Source: Bacteroidota bacterium (GTDB lineage: Bacteria > Bacteroidota > Bacteroidia > B-17B0 > Aurantibacillaceae). From it: a stretch of 64,000 nucleotides of DNA. Shown here piece after piece: positions 16,258-24,334 of the stretch. The stretch spans positions 62,001 through 126,000 of the forward strand of contig JAFDXR010000010.1 of the NCBI GenBank assembly GCA_018267825.1, written 5' to 3'. The position numbers and the translations under genes are program-made. The notes under the pieces were generated by a model. That model did no database searches. It was not told the origin of the DNA and worked only from the letters and a program-made list of their open reading frames with translations. Position 1 is the first letter of the stretch. Each line of letters opens with the position of its first letter.

Positions 16258-16310
16258 TTTTTTGCAAAAAAGTCGAAGATAGGCGCTTTCATTTGCAAAA
16301 AATGCAAAAA
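16258..16310. promoter_or_regulatory. Palindrome and TGCAAAAA repeats between the HTH gene and the Acg operon
   Basis: A perfect 14-bp palindrome (six T, GC, six A) lies at 16258-16271. TGCAAAAA occurs at 16263, 16294 and 16303, all on the same strand. The cluster sits 35-87 bp upstream of the HTH start and about 130-180 bp upstream of the divergent small peptide gene. It is a plausible operator; binding is inferred only from repetition and position. Confidence 0.4.
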
Positions 16311-16385
16311 CAAACGCATTTACAAAACCTGCATGTCCGTTTCTGCAATGTTCCTTAGAGTTTGAAAATGCAGCGCGCTTATCCG

Positions 16386-16417
16386 TTTTATGCCCTTGTT
16401 CAGGAGCCTTAGTTTTG
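16386..16417 (+). promoter_or_regulatory. Promoter of the small peptide/Acg operon
   Basis: TAGTTTTG at 16410-16417 is a full match to TAnnTTTG. A TTTTA element at 16386-16390 lies at the right distance for the -33 box but lacks the G. The ATG of the small peptide follows at 16438. Confidence 0.5.
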
Positions 16418-16437
16418 TGTCAATAAAAACGTAAACC

Positions 16438-16599
16438 ATGAAAACCATTTTAAAACTTATTGTGATCACAGGATTCATCGTTGCAGGATTTAGATCTGCT
16501 GTTGCGGTTAAACACATGTATTCGGATCTGAACCATCGCTATGCATCCGAAGCCAAAGGGCAGGCGATGGAGTTTATCCTGAGTAGTATAAATTATTAG
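16438..16599 (+). CDS. 53-residue peptide with a hydrophobic N-terminus
   Basis: A short ORF that begins MKTILKLIVITGFIVAGF, a classic positively charged then hydrophobic signal or anchor, and continues into a polar tail of about 33 residues. It lies 20 bp after a good -7 box and its stop is 7 bp before the Acg-like gene, so it is the first cistron of the operon. I recognise no family. It could be a secreted or membrane peptide, or a leader peptide that regulates the operon. Confidence 0.5.
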   Translation: MKTILKLIVITGFIVAGFRSAVAVKHMYSDLNHRYASEAKGQAMEFILSSINY

Positions 16600-16606
16600 A
16601 AGTTAT

Positions 16607-17692
16607 ATGGACAGGCGACGATTTCTGACAACTGCTGCCATGGGATTTTTTCCAGCGGCGTGTTTCCCGCAGCTTTTCACCAGGATTGAAAATAATCCAC
16701 AGGGGACTGGACTCTGGCGTGAAATACTTAAGCATGCGATGATGTGTCCTTCGGTTCATAATATTCAACCCTGGCGTGTGAAAATAGAAAGTGATACCCG
16801 GGCAGTTGTATATTACAACTCATCATTAGCCCTTGCGTATGCAGACAGATCATCGGCATTTATGACGATAACCATGGCCATGTTTGTTGAGATGATATCG
16901 CTCGTTGCATCTCTGGAAGGGTATGAAGTTCATGTTACATTTGAGCCGCATGAGGCGCTGAAGGCCAATGCCGGTCTGACACTTTTTGCAGGCCTCGAAC
17001 TGAAACAGACTGGTGTTGCACCGCGGACCTCGTTGCAGGAAGTATATGGACGCAGGACTGCGCGTTTTGGTTACACATCTGAGCCTGTTGCCGACTCTAT
17101 ATTAGTATCGTTGGGAGCTGAAGCCGCTGCCTTCGGTATTAAATGCGGCTTTGTAACCGAGCCCAAAACGGTTTCGGACATCAGGTGCTTATGCGTAGAG
17201 ACACTGTTTGAGGATCTGTATAACAATGAGTATCGTGGTGAATTAGGCACATGGATACGCACTTCGGGTTCAGATAAAATCACAGGAGACGGTTTGTCAG
17301 CGGTATGTATGGGACAGCCGGATGGAATTACACACCGGTTTTTCACATACCCGCAGCGGTTTCAATCGGGATTCAAAAAACACCTGCTGAAACATCATTT
17401 TAAGCAGTCGTTGCATAATACCCATACGATGTTATGGTTAAACCATTCCTTCGGTGCGTACACAGATTGGATAGACTGCGGCAAAGGCTTACTGCATCTA
17501 TGGTTGGCACTTACCAAGGCAGGCATATATATGCAACCTTTCGGCAACCTCGTAACGAACATGGATGCACACAAAAAACTGGAAACAGATATTCTGAAAC
17601 AAACTGGTAACGTCTGGTTTATAGCCAGGATCGGACATTGCAAAATGCCCCCGGCCAGCGTCAGAAAACCATTACAAACAATTTTAATTTAG
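16607..17692 (+). CDS. Acg-like FMN nitroreductase-family protein with an N-terminal export-like signal
   Basis: A 361-residue protein. The N-terminus MDRRRFLTTAAMGFFPAACF is a Tat-like or membrane signal. The body is a duplicated nitroreductase fold of the Acg type: SVHNIQPWRV near residue 50, RRTARFGY near 155, and the late segment with MQPFGNLV. Acg-type proteins are divergent flavoproteins without proven substrates; some seem to sequester FMN. Six bases separate it from the next gene. Coupling to an adenylating enzyme and a phosphatidyltransferase is unusual and suggests a redox step in making a small molecule or lipid. The family is fairly sure, the role is unknown. Confidence 0.75.
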   Translation: MDRRRFLTTAAMGFFPAACFPQLFTRIENNPQGTGLWREILKHAMMCPSVHNIQPWRVKIESDTRAVVYYNSSLALAYADRSSAFMTITMAMFVEMISLVASLEGYEVHVTFEPHEALKANAGLTLFAGLELKQTGVAPRTSLQEVYGRRTARFGYTSEPVADSILVSLGAEAAAFGIKCGFVTEPKTVSDIRCLCVETLFEDLYNNEYRGELGTWIRTSGSDKITGDGLSAVCMGQPDGITHRFFTYPQRFQSGFKKHLLKHHFKQSLHNTHTMLWLNHSFGAYTDWIDCGKGLLHLWLALTKAGIYMQPFGNLVTNMDAHKKLETDILKQTGNVWFIARIGHCKMPPASVRKPLQTILI

Positions 17693-17698
17693 GAAAAT

Positions 17699-19264
17699 AT
17701 GGAAACGATTTATGTGCAAAGACGCACCATGAAGGCCGTATGGGAGATGCCCCTCGTGCAGAAATTTATTCGTTGTGTTTTATATAGCCGTGCAGCTGTT
17801 ATTTCGGTGCTGCATGCTTTGTTTTGCCGTATGTGCGCGATCAGGGAACCAGGGCTTGCCATGACATTTGTTCCATACAGTGAAAAGGGACGCGCCTATA
17901 TTGGAAAACAAAGGATGTTGCATGAGTTCTTCAAGGCAAGACAACGTGTACCTGCTTACGTGAAATTGCCTATGCCCATGTTTAAGTCGCTTAGCACAAC
18001 TGTGGCGATTAAGCTGCTCCCTGTTCTGGATAAAAATCACTTCGCGAAATCGAATACCATAGAGAGCTGTTGTATTCATGGGTTCATACCAAAGGGAAGT
18101 GTTATTGATGAATCGTCGGGTAGTAGCGGGGCGCCCATGCAATGGGTCAGGGGAAAGCGTGAACGTGAATATAATCAGAGACTCATTCGCTTTTCCCTGA
18201 AACGCCTTATTCCCGGCAACCGCCAGATTATCATCAACGCATTTGCGCTGGGTCCCTGGGCAACCGGCATGAATATTTCTTCGGCTTTTGAAAAGCATGC
18301 AGTTCTCAAATCTCTGGGTCCCGACGCTTCCAAAATAATACAGGCTATAAAGCACTTCGGAACGGCTTATTCATATATTATTATGGGCTATCCACCATTT
18401 TTAAAAAATCTCACCGACCGATCTGATATTCGTTGGAGCGAGTATAACGTCAGTTTTATTTACGGGGGCGAATCTATGTCGGAGTACCTGAGAGAGTACA
18501 TGCAAAGGAAATGTATACGAAAAGTTTATGGGTCTTATGGAGCTTCTGATCTGGAACTTAATATAGCAGCGGAAAACGATTTCACCATTGAAATCAGGAA
18601 ACTGCTAATGACCAACAAACTTCTGGCAAATAAACTGTTAATGGATACAAACATTCTGCCCATGGTATTCCAATACAATCCGGCTGATTTTTATATTGAG
18701 CAGAATTCGAATAACGAATTGCTTTTCACGCTCTGCCGCCCGGGTTATGTTGTGCCCAAAATCCGGTATAATATTTACGATAAGGGCCACACACTGCGCT
18801 TAAAAGACCTGAAGAGAATTATGAGGAGCTGCGGTATTGATACATCTGAATTTCAGTGGCCCAAAATAGACCTGCCATTGTTGTTTCTTTACGGGCGCAG
18901 CGATGCATCGGTTTCATACTATGGCTGTAAAATCTGCCCGCAGCATGTTCAGGATTGTATTATGATGAGCAAGACCCTACGCGATCAGATTAATAATTTC
19001 TGTATGCATACCCGTGAAAATAACGTTGGAGATAAGCAACTCGAATTTTACATGGAACTTAAATCGCATGGAATGCCTGACATATTAAAAACACAGGATC
19101 TGGCGGCTTTATTTTTACTGAATCTGGAACAAATCAATCAGGACTTCCGCGAGTCTATGGCAATTGCCGGCCGGGATAATATACCACTTGTTCATTTTTT
19201 TCCGGCGGGGCATCATCAGTTCAGGAGCCTTGATTTCAAGGTAAAGTATCAATATATTATTTAA
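17699..19264 (+). CDS. PaaK/coenzyme F390 synthetase-like adenylate-forming enzyme
   Basis: A 521-residue member of the ANL adenylating superfamily closest to phenylacetate-CoA ligase and F390 synthetase. The ATP-loop motif SSGSSGAPMQW lies near residue 140, the A5-like YGSYGASDLE near 280, and the A8-like LYGRSDASVSYYGCKI near 400. These enzymes activate a carboxylate as an acyl-AMP and pass it to CoA or another acceptor. The first 80 residues are extra and partly hydrophobic, which suggests membrane association. It sits between the Acg-like and CDP-alcohol genes with gaps of 6 and 13 bp. The substrate cannot be read from the sequence. Confidence 0.75.
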   Translation: METIYVQRRTMKAVWEMPLVQKFIRCVLYSRAAVISVLHALFCRMCAIREPGLAMTFVPYSEKGRAYIGKQRMLHEFFKARQRVPAYVKLPMPMFKSLSTTVAIKLLPVLDKNHFAKSNTIESCCIHGFIPKGSVIDESSGSSGAPMQWVRGKREREYNQRLIRFSLKRLIPGNRQIIINAFALGPWATGMNISSAFEKHAVLKSLGPDASKIIQAIKHFGTAYSYIIMGYPPFLKNLTDRSDIRWSEYNVSFIYGGESMSEYLREYMQRKCIRKVYGSYGASDLELNIAAENDFTIEIRKLLMTNKLLANKLLMDTNILPMVFQYNPADFYIEQNSNNELLFTLCRPGYVVPKIRYNIYDKGHTLRLKDLKRIMRSCGIDTSEFQWPKIDLPLLFLYGRSDASVSYYGCKICPQHVQDCIMMSKTLRDQINNFCMHTRENNVGDKQLEFYMELKSHGMPDILKTQDLAALFLLNLEQINQDFRESMAIAGRDNIPLVHFFPAGHHQFRSLDFKVKYQYII

Positions 19265-19277
19265 CGAACAGAAGCAA

Positions 19278-19886
19278 ATGAAAAATCTATTAAAACATAT
19301 TCCGAAATTTCTCATCCTGTCGAGGATAGGCTGTGCAGTATTTATTTTTGTGTCGTGCATCTCGGGTTTGCACAGAACATACATTATTCCGGTGAGCATA
19401 TATGCCATTCTGAGCGATGTGTTTGATGGCATCATTGCCCGCCGCATTGGTGTATCCGGTAAGGAACTCCGGGTGATGGATACAAAGGCCGATACGGTTT
19501 TCTGGTTCAGCTGCCTCTTTGCACTTTGTACCACGCAAAGGGTTTTTCTGATGCAGCATATTTGGCAGATTGCCATCCTGTTTTTTTCGGAGCTGTTTAT
19601 CATCGCTCTCGGGAATATCAGGTTCAGAGAACGTATTTCGTTTCATACCATCCTGTCTAAATTCTGGGCTGTATTGTTGCTGTGGTTTTTTGTCGATGTT
19701 ATGTTGGATTCTTCCGCAGCCATGAGTTTCGGCATTGCGTTCTGGGTTGGTATTCTGGCACAGGCAGAAATCATACTGATAGCATGTCTTCTCAGGCATC
19801 CGGTTACCGATGTGCCGTCTCTTCGCCATGTCGGGAAACTGAACCGGGGCGAGGCCATTCCTCGGAGCAAATGGTTTAATGGGTAA
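19278..19886 (+). CDS. CDP-alcohol phosphatidyltransferase family membrane enzyme
   Basis: A 202-residue integral membrane protein with about five or six hydrophobic helices. The CDP-alcohol motif is clear, with DVFDGIIAR and then DTKAD, giving the four metal-binding aspartates. The glycine that normally precedes the third aspartate by four residues is replaced by leucine (LRVMD). Family enzymes move a phospho-alcohol from a CDP carrier to another alcohol to form phospholipid-type headgroups. It is the last gene of the small operon, 13 bp after the adenylating enzyme. The specific lipid is unknown; phosphatidylglycerophosphate or phosphatidylserine synthase is possible but not supported by context. 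Confidence 0.8.
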   Translation: MKNLLKHIPKFLILSRIGCAVFIFVSCISGLHRTYIIPVSIYAILSDVFDGIIARRIGVSGKELRVMDTKADTVFWFSCLFALCTTQRVFLMQHIWQIAILFFSELFIIALGNIRFRERISFHTILSKFWAVLLLWFFVDVMLDSSAAMSFGIAFWVGILAQAEIILIACLLRHPVTDVPSLRHVGKLNRGEAIPRSKWFNG

Positions 19887-19936
19887 TAAAACCGGTTTGA
19901 CAGAATAGTCGTAACTTTATGGGAGTTTCATGTCAA

Positions 19937-20299
19937 ATGAAATACATTATGCTGAAGCGACTCTATATACCCATCTTGTTGCTTATGGGCTGGTCCTGTA
20001 CGCATGACAAAGGCCTGAACCCGGCTCTGCTTGCCAAAAGCGGCAGCTGCGATTCGATCAGCTATGCAAAGCATATCGCTCCTCTGATCAATGCACAATG
20101 TGCTACCGTTGGTTGCCATAGCAGTGGTTCCGGCAATGGCGATTTTACAGCGTATGTTGGCGTGAAAGCAAAAGTAGATAACAACACCTTTAACAACAGG
20201 GTGGTTGTGTTGGGCGACATGCCACCCGGTGGAGCACTTCAGCCGGACGAGCTCGAAAAAGTAAAATGCTGGCTCGGAAAAGGTGCTCCCAATAATTAG
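19937..20299 (+). CDS. Putative lipoprotein with a cytochrome c-like CX4CH motif
   Basis: A 120-residue protein (ATG at 19937; 19919 and 19949 are alternatives) with a signal of the lipoprotein type ending in LLLMGWSC. The mature part has HIAPLINAQCATVGCH, a c-type-cytochrome-like site with four rather than two residues between the cysteines, then a late GDMPPGG segment supplying a possible Met ligand and a KCWLGKGAPNN end. This pattern is common in small Bacteroidota lipoproteins annotated as cytochrome c-like. Heme attachment to CX4CH is uncertain. It may also bind heme weakly or not at all. It is convergent with lgt, 6 bp away. Confidence 0.7.
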   Translation: MKYIMLKRLYIPILLLMGWSCTHDKGLNPALLAKSGSCDSISYAKHIAPLINAQCATVGCHSSGSGNGDFTAYVGVKAKVDNNTFNNRVVVLGDMPPGGALQPDELEKVKCWLGKGAPNN

Positions 20300-20305
20300 A
20301 TAAAG

Positions 20306-21187
20306 TCAGGATTCAGGGGCCTCCTCTGCTTTTTTTACAGCGGAAGGTGCCGGTGCATGCTGTAGTTTTTTGGAGCGAAACATCATCCAGATACCAATCA
20401 GGATAAACGGAATACTCAGGATTTGTCCCATATTGATTGGTAAAGCATTCTCAAAGGATTCCTGGTTTTCTTTCAGAAATTCGTCGGCAAAACGCTCGAT
20501 AAAAAGCAGCACACAAAATAAACCGAACATAAAGCCCGGCCCAAATGCCTGCCGTTTGTGTTTCCAGAGCCAGTAAAATAAAATAAAGAGGATGACGCAG
20601 TAAATAGCTTCATAGAGTTGGGCCGGATGGCGCGGCTGATTATCGACACTGCTGAAAACGAAAGCCCAGGGAACATCGGTTGGTTTGCCGATAATTTCGG
20701 AGTTCATGAGATTGCCAAGGCGGATACAGGCACCGGCAAAGGGAACAACTACAATCAGCTTATCAAACAACCACAGCCAGCTTTCTTTTGTTTTGCGGCA
20801 ATAGAGCCACATACCGATAATAATGCCGATGGCCCCACCATGACTGGCAAGCCCTCCTTCATATACCTTAAGCATGTTGAGCGGGTGGCTCAGGTAACCT
20901 TCCTGTACGATGCGATTCGTTACGGGGTCTATTTCATCGAACAGGGGGCCATAGAAAAGACAGTGACCAAGACGGGCTCCAATGATGGTAGCAAGTACGA
21001 TATATAGTGTGAGTATATCCAGTTCTTTTTCGGTGCGGCCTTCGGTTCTGTAAATACGATTCATAACGAAATGGGAACCTATAAAAGCCAGTGCCCAGCT
21101 TAAACCATACCATCTTACGGGCCAGTCAATACCCGGAATAGTAAAAATTTCGGGGCTCGGATTCCAGTGAATAATCAGATCGAACAT
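20306..21187 (-). CDS. lgt: Prolipoprotein diacylglyceryl transferase
   Basis: A 293-residue inner-membrane enzyme that transfers diacylglycerol from phosphatidylglycerol to the lipobox cysteine of prolipoproteins. About seven membrane segments are visible. Family motifs include WYGLSWALAF near the N-terminus, the catalytic-region HGGAIGIIIG and the Lgt signature CIRLGNLMNSEIIG, followed by QPRHPAQLYEA. I start at the ATG at 21187 (MFDLIIHWNPSPEIF) because homologues begin near that residue; an ATG at 21205 adds six residues. The charged tail rich in Ala, Pro and Lys is a common Bacteroidota extension. Confidence 0.95.
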   Translation of the reverse strand: MFDLIIHWNPSPEIFTIPGIDWPVRWYGLSWALAFIGSHFVMNRIYRTEGRTEKELDILTLYIVLATIIGARLGHCLFYGPLFDEIDPVTNRIVQEGYLSHPLNMLKVYEGGLASHGGAIGIIIGMWLYCRKTKESWLWLFDKLIVVVPFAGACIRLGNLMNSEIIGKPTDVPWAFVFSSVDNQPRHPAQLYEAIYCVILFILFYWLWKHKRQAFGPGFMFGLFCVLLFIERFADEFLKENQESFENALPINMGQILSIPFILIGIWMMFRSKKLQHAPAPSAVKKAEEAPES

Positions 21188-21500
21188 AAACACAAAGCTA
21201 ATCATTTATTTTTCAGGGCCCTGTTTGCCGTGATAGAAAACCTTTAAAAATGGTTAACAAGCATCAGGATGAAGAGATGCTGTTATGATGATCAGGATTG
21301 TGGAAACCGGATGGTAATACCCGAAAACAGTGGGGACTACGGATAGCCGTGATAAACCGGAAGCCATGTTTGTTTTCTCATAATTTTCATGGTATTTACT
21401 CAGGTGTAAAAAAATCCTCTTACATTTGAGCGTTCAACACATTTTTACGGGCCACGACGTAGTCTTTATTTATTAATAAAGTATACACTTATTTTACCTT
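21188..21500. other. Intergenic region between divergent lgt and the LytTR regulator
   Basis: About 310 bp with no convincing ORF, tRNA or hairpin terminator. It should hold the promoters of both genes. The only recognisable element is TACATTTG at 21421-21428, a full match to the Bacteroidota -7 box facing the regulator, 72 bp before its ATG. No matching TTG is seen 19-21 bp upstream of it. Confidence 0.5.
21421..21428 (+). promoter_or_regulatory. Possible -7 element for the LytTR regulator
   Basis: TACATTTG matches TAnnTTTG and would give a leader of about 65 bases. The -33 region is weak, so regulated activation is possible. Confidence 0.35.
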
Positions 21501-22250
21501 ATGAAAGCCCTGACGACCCTCGTAGTTGACGATGAACTAAAAATAATTGATAGTATCTGCGCTCTTCTTAGAGATTATTGCCCCGAAATCGAAGTTGCAG
21601 GAACGGCAACTTCTGCATTCGAAGCAAAGTCCAAAATAGAGACTCTGAATCCCCAACTCGTGTTTCTTGACATCAATATGCCGAAGGTCAATGGTTTTGA
21701 GTTTCTCGAATCTATTGTAAACCGGCAATTTCAGGTTGTTTTTATTACAGCCTACGATCAGTATGCCATTGATGCTCTTAAAATAGGAGCCCTCGATTAT
21801 ATTCTGAAACCTATTATTCTGGACGAACTGAAACAGGCCATCTCAAAGGTACAGGAGTACTATGCGGGTAAACAGCTGCATGGTGACTCACGGCTTATTC
21901 AGAATAAAAAATACGAAGATAAAATTCTGCTGCGCCGTAAAGGAGGGTTTTATATATTACCGGTTTCTGATATAGTAAGGCTTGAGGCGGATGGGAATTA
22001 TACAAAGCTTAGCATGGCCGATGGAAAAAGTTACACATCTGCCAAAACACTTAAAACATTTATTGGTGTTTTAAACCCTGAGATTTTTTTCAGGATTCAT
22101 CGTACACACCTTATCAATATAAATTACGTTAAGAATTATATTATGGGAGCTGAAGGGAAATTTGTAGAAATGCGTGATGGTACGAACCTTAAAATTGCAC
22201 AGCATCAGGAAGGAGCTTTTCGCAAATTTTTCGGTAGTTTTTCAGCCTGA
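21501..22250 (+). CDS. LytTR-family response regulator
   Basis: A 249-residue cytosolic two-component regulator. The receiver domain (about 1-120) has the acidic pair in VVDDE, the phospho-acceptor Asp in LVFLDINMP near residue 56, the switch Thr in FITAYD and the Lys in LDYILKP. The LytTR DNA-binding domain (about 140-245) has VRLEADGNYTKL and the FFRIHRTHLIN motif. It stands alone, with no kinase gene beside it; the LytS-type kinase at the left end of the window is about 21 kb away and probably has its own partner. Its targets are unknown. Confidence 0.92.
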   Translation: MKALTTLVVDDELKIIDSICALLRDYCPEIEVAGTATSAFEAKSKIETLNPQLVFLDINMPKVNGFEFLESIVNRQFQVVFITAYDQYAIDALKIGALDYILKPIILDELKQAISKVQEYYAGKQLHGDSRLIQNKKYEDKILLRRKGGFYILPVSDIVRLEADGNYTKLSMADGKSYTSAKTLKTFIGVLNPEIFFRIHRTHLININYVKNYIMGAEGKFVEMRDGTNLKIAQHQEGAFRKFFGSFSA

Positions 22251-22257
22251 TTTCCTT

Positions 22258-22328
22258 GAAATTCCGGGGTTTCCACCTTTACTGATGGAGTTTTATCGCC
22301 GGACTGCCGCCTTCCTGCCCGGAATTTC
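22258..22328. repeat. Long inverted repeat after the LytTR gene
   Basis: GAAATTCCGGG at 22258-22268 and its exact complement CCCGGAATTTC at 22318-22328 enclose a 49-base loop that is itself GC-rich. No U tract follows, so this is not a standard terminator. It begins 8 bp after the LytTR stop codon in a convergent gap. Confidence 0.5.
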
Positions 22329-22392
22329 CATTATAAGCGCTATGTAACCGAAACGATTGCGGCTTCTGAATACCTGGCAAAATCCTTAAGAC

Positions 22393-22439
22393 TTATCCGG
22401 ATTTGCGTGCTCCGGGCTTATACCAGCCAAACCGGATAA
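22393..22439. repeat. Second inverted repeat in the same convergent gap
   Basis: TTATCCGG at 22393-22400 and CCGGATAA at 22432-22439 form an 8-bp stem around a 31-base loop that contains TCCGGGC. Together with the neighbouring repeat it makes the 200-bp gap unusually foldable. Confidence 0.4.
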
Positions 22440-22451
22440 ACAACAAAGGGA

Positions 22452-23900
22452 TCAGTGGTATAGTTTCGACAGCTCGAAACCACCCTTCCTGTAAACAGAT
22501 TTGTAATGCAGTGTGTCTGCCTGTATTTCTGAGATTCGCGAAGCACTACTCAGATTTTCCTTTGTAAGGATGTACGAACAATGAAACGCATGCAGCTGAT
22601 CAAGCAGCCGCTCCCCAACCAGGGTATTATCGGGGCACATCCCCGACCGCCCGGTGTAAAGCGACAAAGCCCTTGGTTTGTCAAAAGCAATAACAGAAGA
22701 GGGTGGAACCTGCGACTGTATGAATTTAAACAACGCTGTGGCCTCCGGTGTACATGGACCATCGGCGATTGCGTGCCTTTGTGCATGCATATTTGCGAGT
22801 GGCTCATAATAGGAGAACAAAATAAAAAACCCAAACAGAAATGAGAGCCCGGATGGTTTAAGAATCCAGCCCGAAAAAGCCATCTTTAATCCCAGAATCG
22901 CATAAAAGAAAATAAGGAACAACAACGGAAACACAAAGCGAAGACCTGTATCACCAAATTTGTAGCTCACAATAATAATCAGGTAGCCCAGCACGTAAAG
23001 GTTAAATAAAGAGGCTTTATGAACGGCCAGGCTTCTGCAAAAACCGAGCAGGCCAAAAGCAGTGAGGCAGGAAGCAGCTATACAATTGATAAAGAAATAA
23101 TCCTTCACATCATAATCCCTGAAAAATTTGTGTAACGATTCGTTATGCGAGGAGAGATGAATAACCGCCGTTTGATAAGGCGTGTTGGTATCAAAAAACT
23201 GCGGATAAGCGCTGTTTGCAGGCCAGATCCATTGAATGCCAAAATAACACAGCAGAAAGGAAACGAGTAAAATAGCCGGCAGCCGCAGTGATTGAAACGA
23301 CAGACGGTCTTCCCGTTTAAGCGTTAGTATCTGTTGCAGCAATACCGCCAACATCAAAACAACAGCAATGGAACGGATCTGTGAAGCGAAACCAAGAATA
23401 AGACCTGTACCGGCAGCATAAAGCCAGTGTGGTTTTTTCATCGCCAGCCACAGTGCCAGCATCGAAAAAAACATGAACGGGATGTCGGAAAGAATTTCTG
23501 TTTTGAAACTGATCGTGACCGGGTTGTAGGCAATAATGAGTGTTGTAATAAAAGCTGTGCTGAAACTGTAAAAGTGTCTGAGTATGAGAAAGCCGGTGAA
23601 ACAGGCCAGCATCAGGAATGCACTCAGGTATACTTCCATGGCTGCGTAATCAACCCCCCAGGCCGAAACAACGGGAGCAAGCAGCAAAGGGAATCCCGGC
23701 GGATAGGCTTGTGGCCCAAGGAACGCTCCCGGATTAAATACATAACCGGTTTCGTTTTGCGAAACGCCTTTTGAAATGTTTTGTGCCTGGTGAATGTACT
23801 GGGCAAAATCATCACCCCAGTCGTGAGAGTTACGGGTGTTTAAAAACAATAAGGGAATCAGCAGCGCAAGAACCAGGATGTACTCACCATATCTGCGCAT
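22452..23900 (-). CDS. GT-C type membrane glycosyltransferase (GT39/ArnT-like)
   Basis: A 482-residue polytopic protein with about ten hydrophobic helices. An acidic pair in DWGDDFAQYI within the first periplasmic loop matches the catalytic acid motif of GT-C enzymes such as PMT/ArnT, and the following AYPPGFPLLLAP segment is a typical loop. The C-terminal 90 residues form a soluble tail with no recognised domain. Such enzymes move a sugar from a polyprenyl phosphate to a protein or glycolipid in the periplasm. It lies 5 bp downstream of the lipocalin-like gene. Donor and acceptor are unknown. Confidence 0.75.
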   Translation of the reverse strand: MRRYGEYILVLALLIPLLFLNTRNSHDWGDDFAQYIHQAQNISKGVSQNETGYVFNPGAFLGPQAYPPGFPLLLAPVVSAWGVDYAAMEVYLSAFLMLACFTGFLILRHFYSFSTAFITTLIIAYNPVTISFKTEILSDIPFMFFSMLALWLAMKKPHWLYAAGTGLILGFASQIRSIAVVLMLAVLLQQILTLKREDRLSFQSLRLPAILLVSFLLCYFGIQWIWPANSAYPQFFDTNTPYQTAVIHLSSHNESLHKFFRDYDVKDYFFINCIAASCLTAFGLLGFCRSLAVHKASLFNLYVLGYLIIIVSYKFGDTGLRFVFPLLFLIFFYAILGLKMAFSGWILKPSGLSFLFGFFILFSYYEPLANMHAQRHAIADGPCTPEATALFKFIQSQVPPSSVIAFDKPRALSLYTGRSGMCPDNTLVGERLLDQLHAFHCSYILTKENLSSASRISEIQADTLHYKSVYRKGGFELSKLYH

Positions 23901-23905
23901 AGGCT

Positions 23906-24331
23906 TTATTTTTCGTAGTAGTACACGGATCCGCCATTGCCCATGGTGCCAATTTCCAATACACCATCTTTTTTAATCACAAACAGATCATTATATACAG
24001 GGCTTTTCAGGAAAAAATTACCATCGTCGGTTAATGAAATTTCATACGGACCTGAATTGATGAGGACATCATTCTCGTAATAATCCATATTGCCGTTTTT
24101 ATTGAATACTATTTTCTTGGAGCATTGACACACTTCTGCATTCTTGACAGCAACTGTGCCTCTGTCCAGGGTTTTTGTTTCGGCCCAATCCCATTCGCCC
24201 AGCATTTTTTTGGTAACAACGCTTAAGGTATCATTCTGCGCCGGTGCCTGCGCCCTGGAATGCATAGCAAAAAACAGAATACCCAGAATAAAAAGGAGTC
24301 GGCTGTGTTTGAATATAAGCATGTGTTTCAT
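23906..24331 (-). CDS. Secreted lipocalin-like small protein
   Basis: A 141-residue protein with a signal peptide of about 27 residues (LLFILGILFFAMHSRAQA). The mature 110 residues are mostly short strands: LGEWDWAETKT, a CQCSKKIVFNKNG segment and a NGNMDYYENDVL turn resemble the lipocalin-like family of Bacteroidota. Two cysteines in CQC may pair or bind metal. It starts 3 bp after the E1 fusion gene stop and ends 5 bp before the glycosyltransferase gene, so the three may form one transcript. The function is not known. Confidence 0.6.
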   Translation of the reverse strand: MKHMLIFKHSRLLFILGILFFAMHSRAQAPAQNDTLSVVTKKMLGEWDWAETKTLDRGTVAVKNAEVCQCSKKIVFNKNGNMDYYENDVLINSGPYEISLTDDGNFFLKSPVYNDLFVIKKDGVLEIGTMGNGGSVYYYEK

Positions 24332-24334
24332 GAA

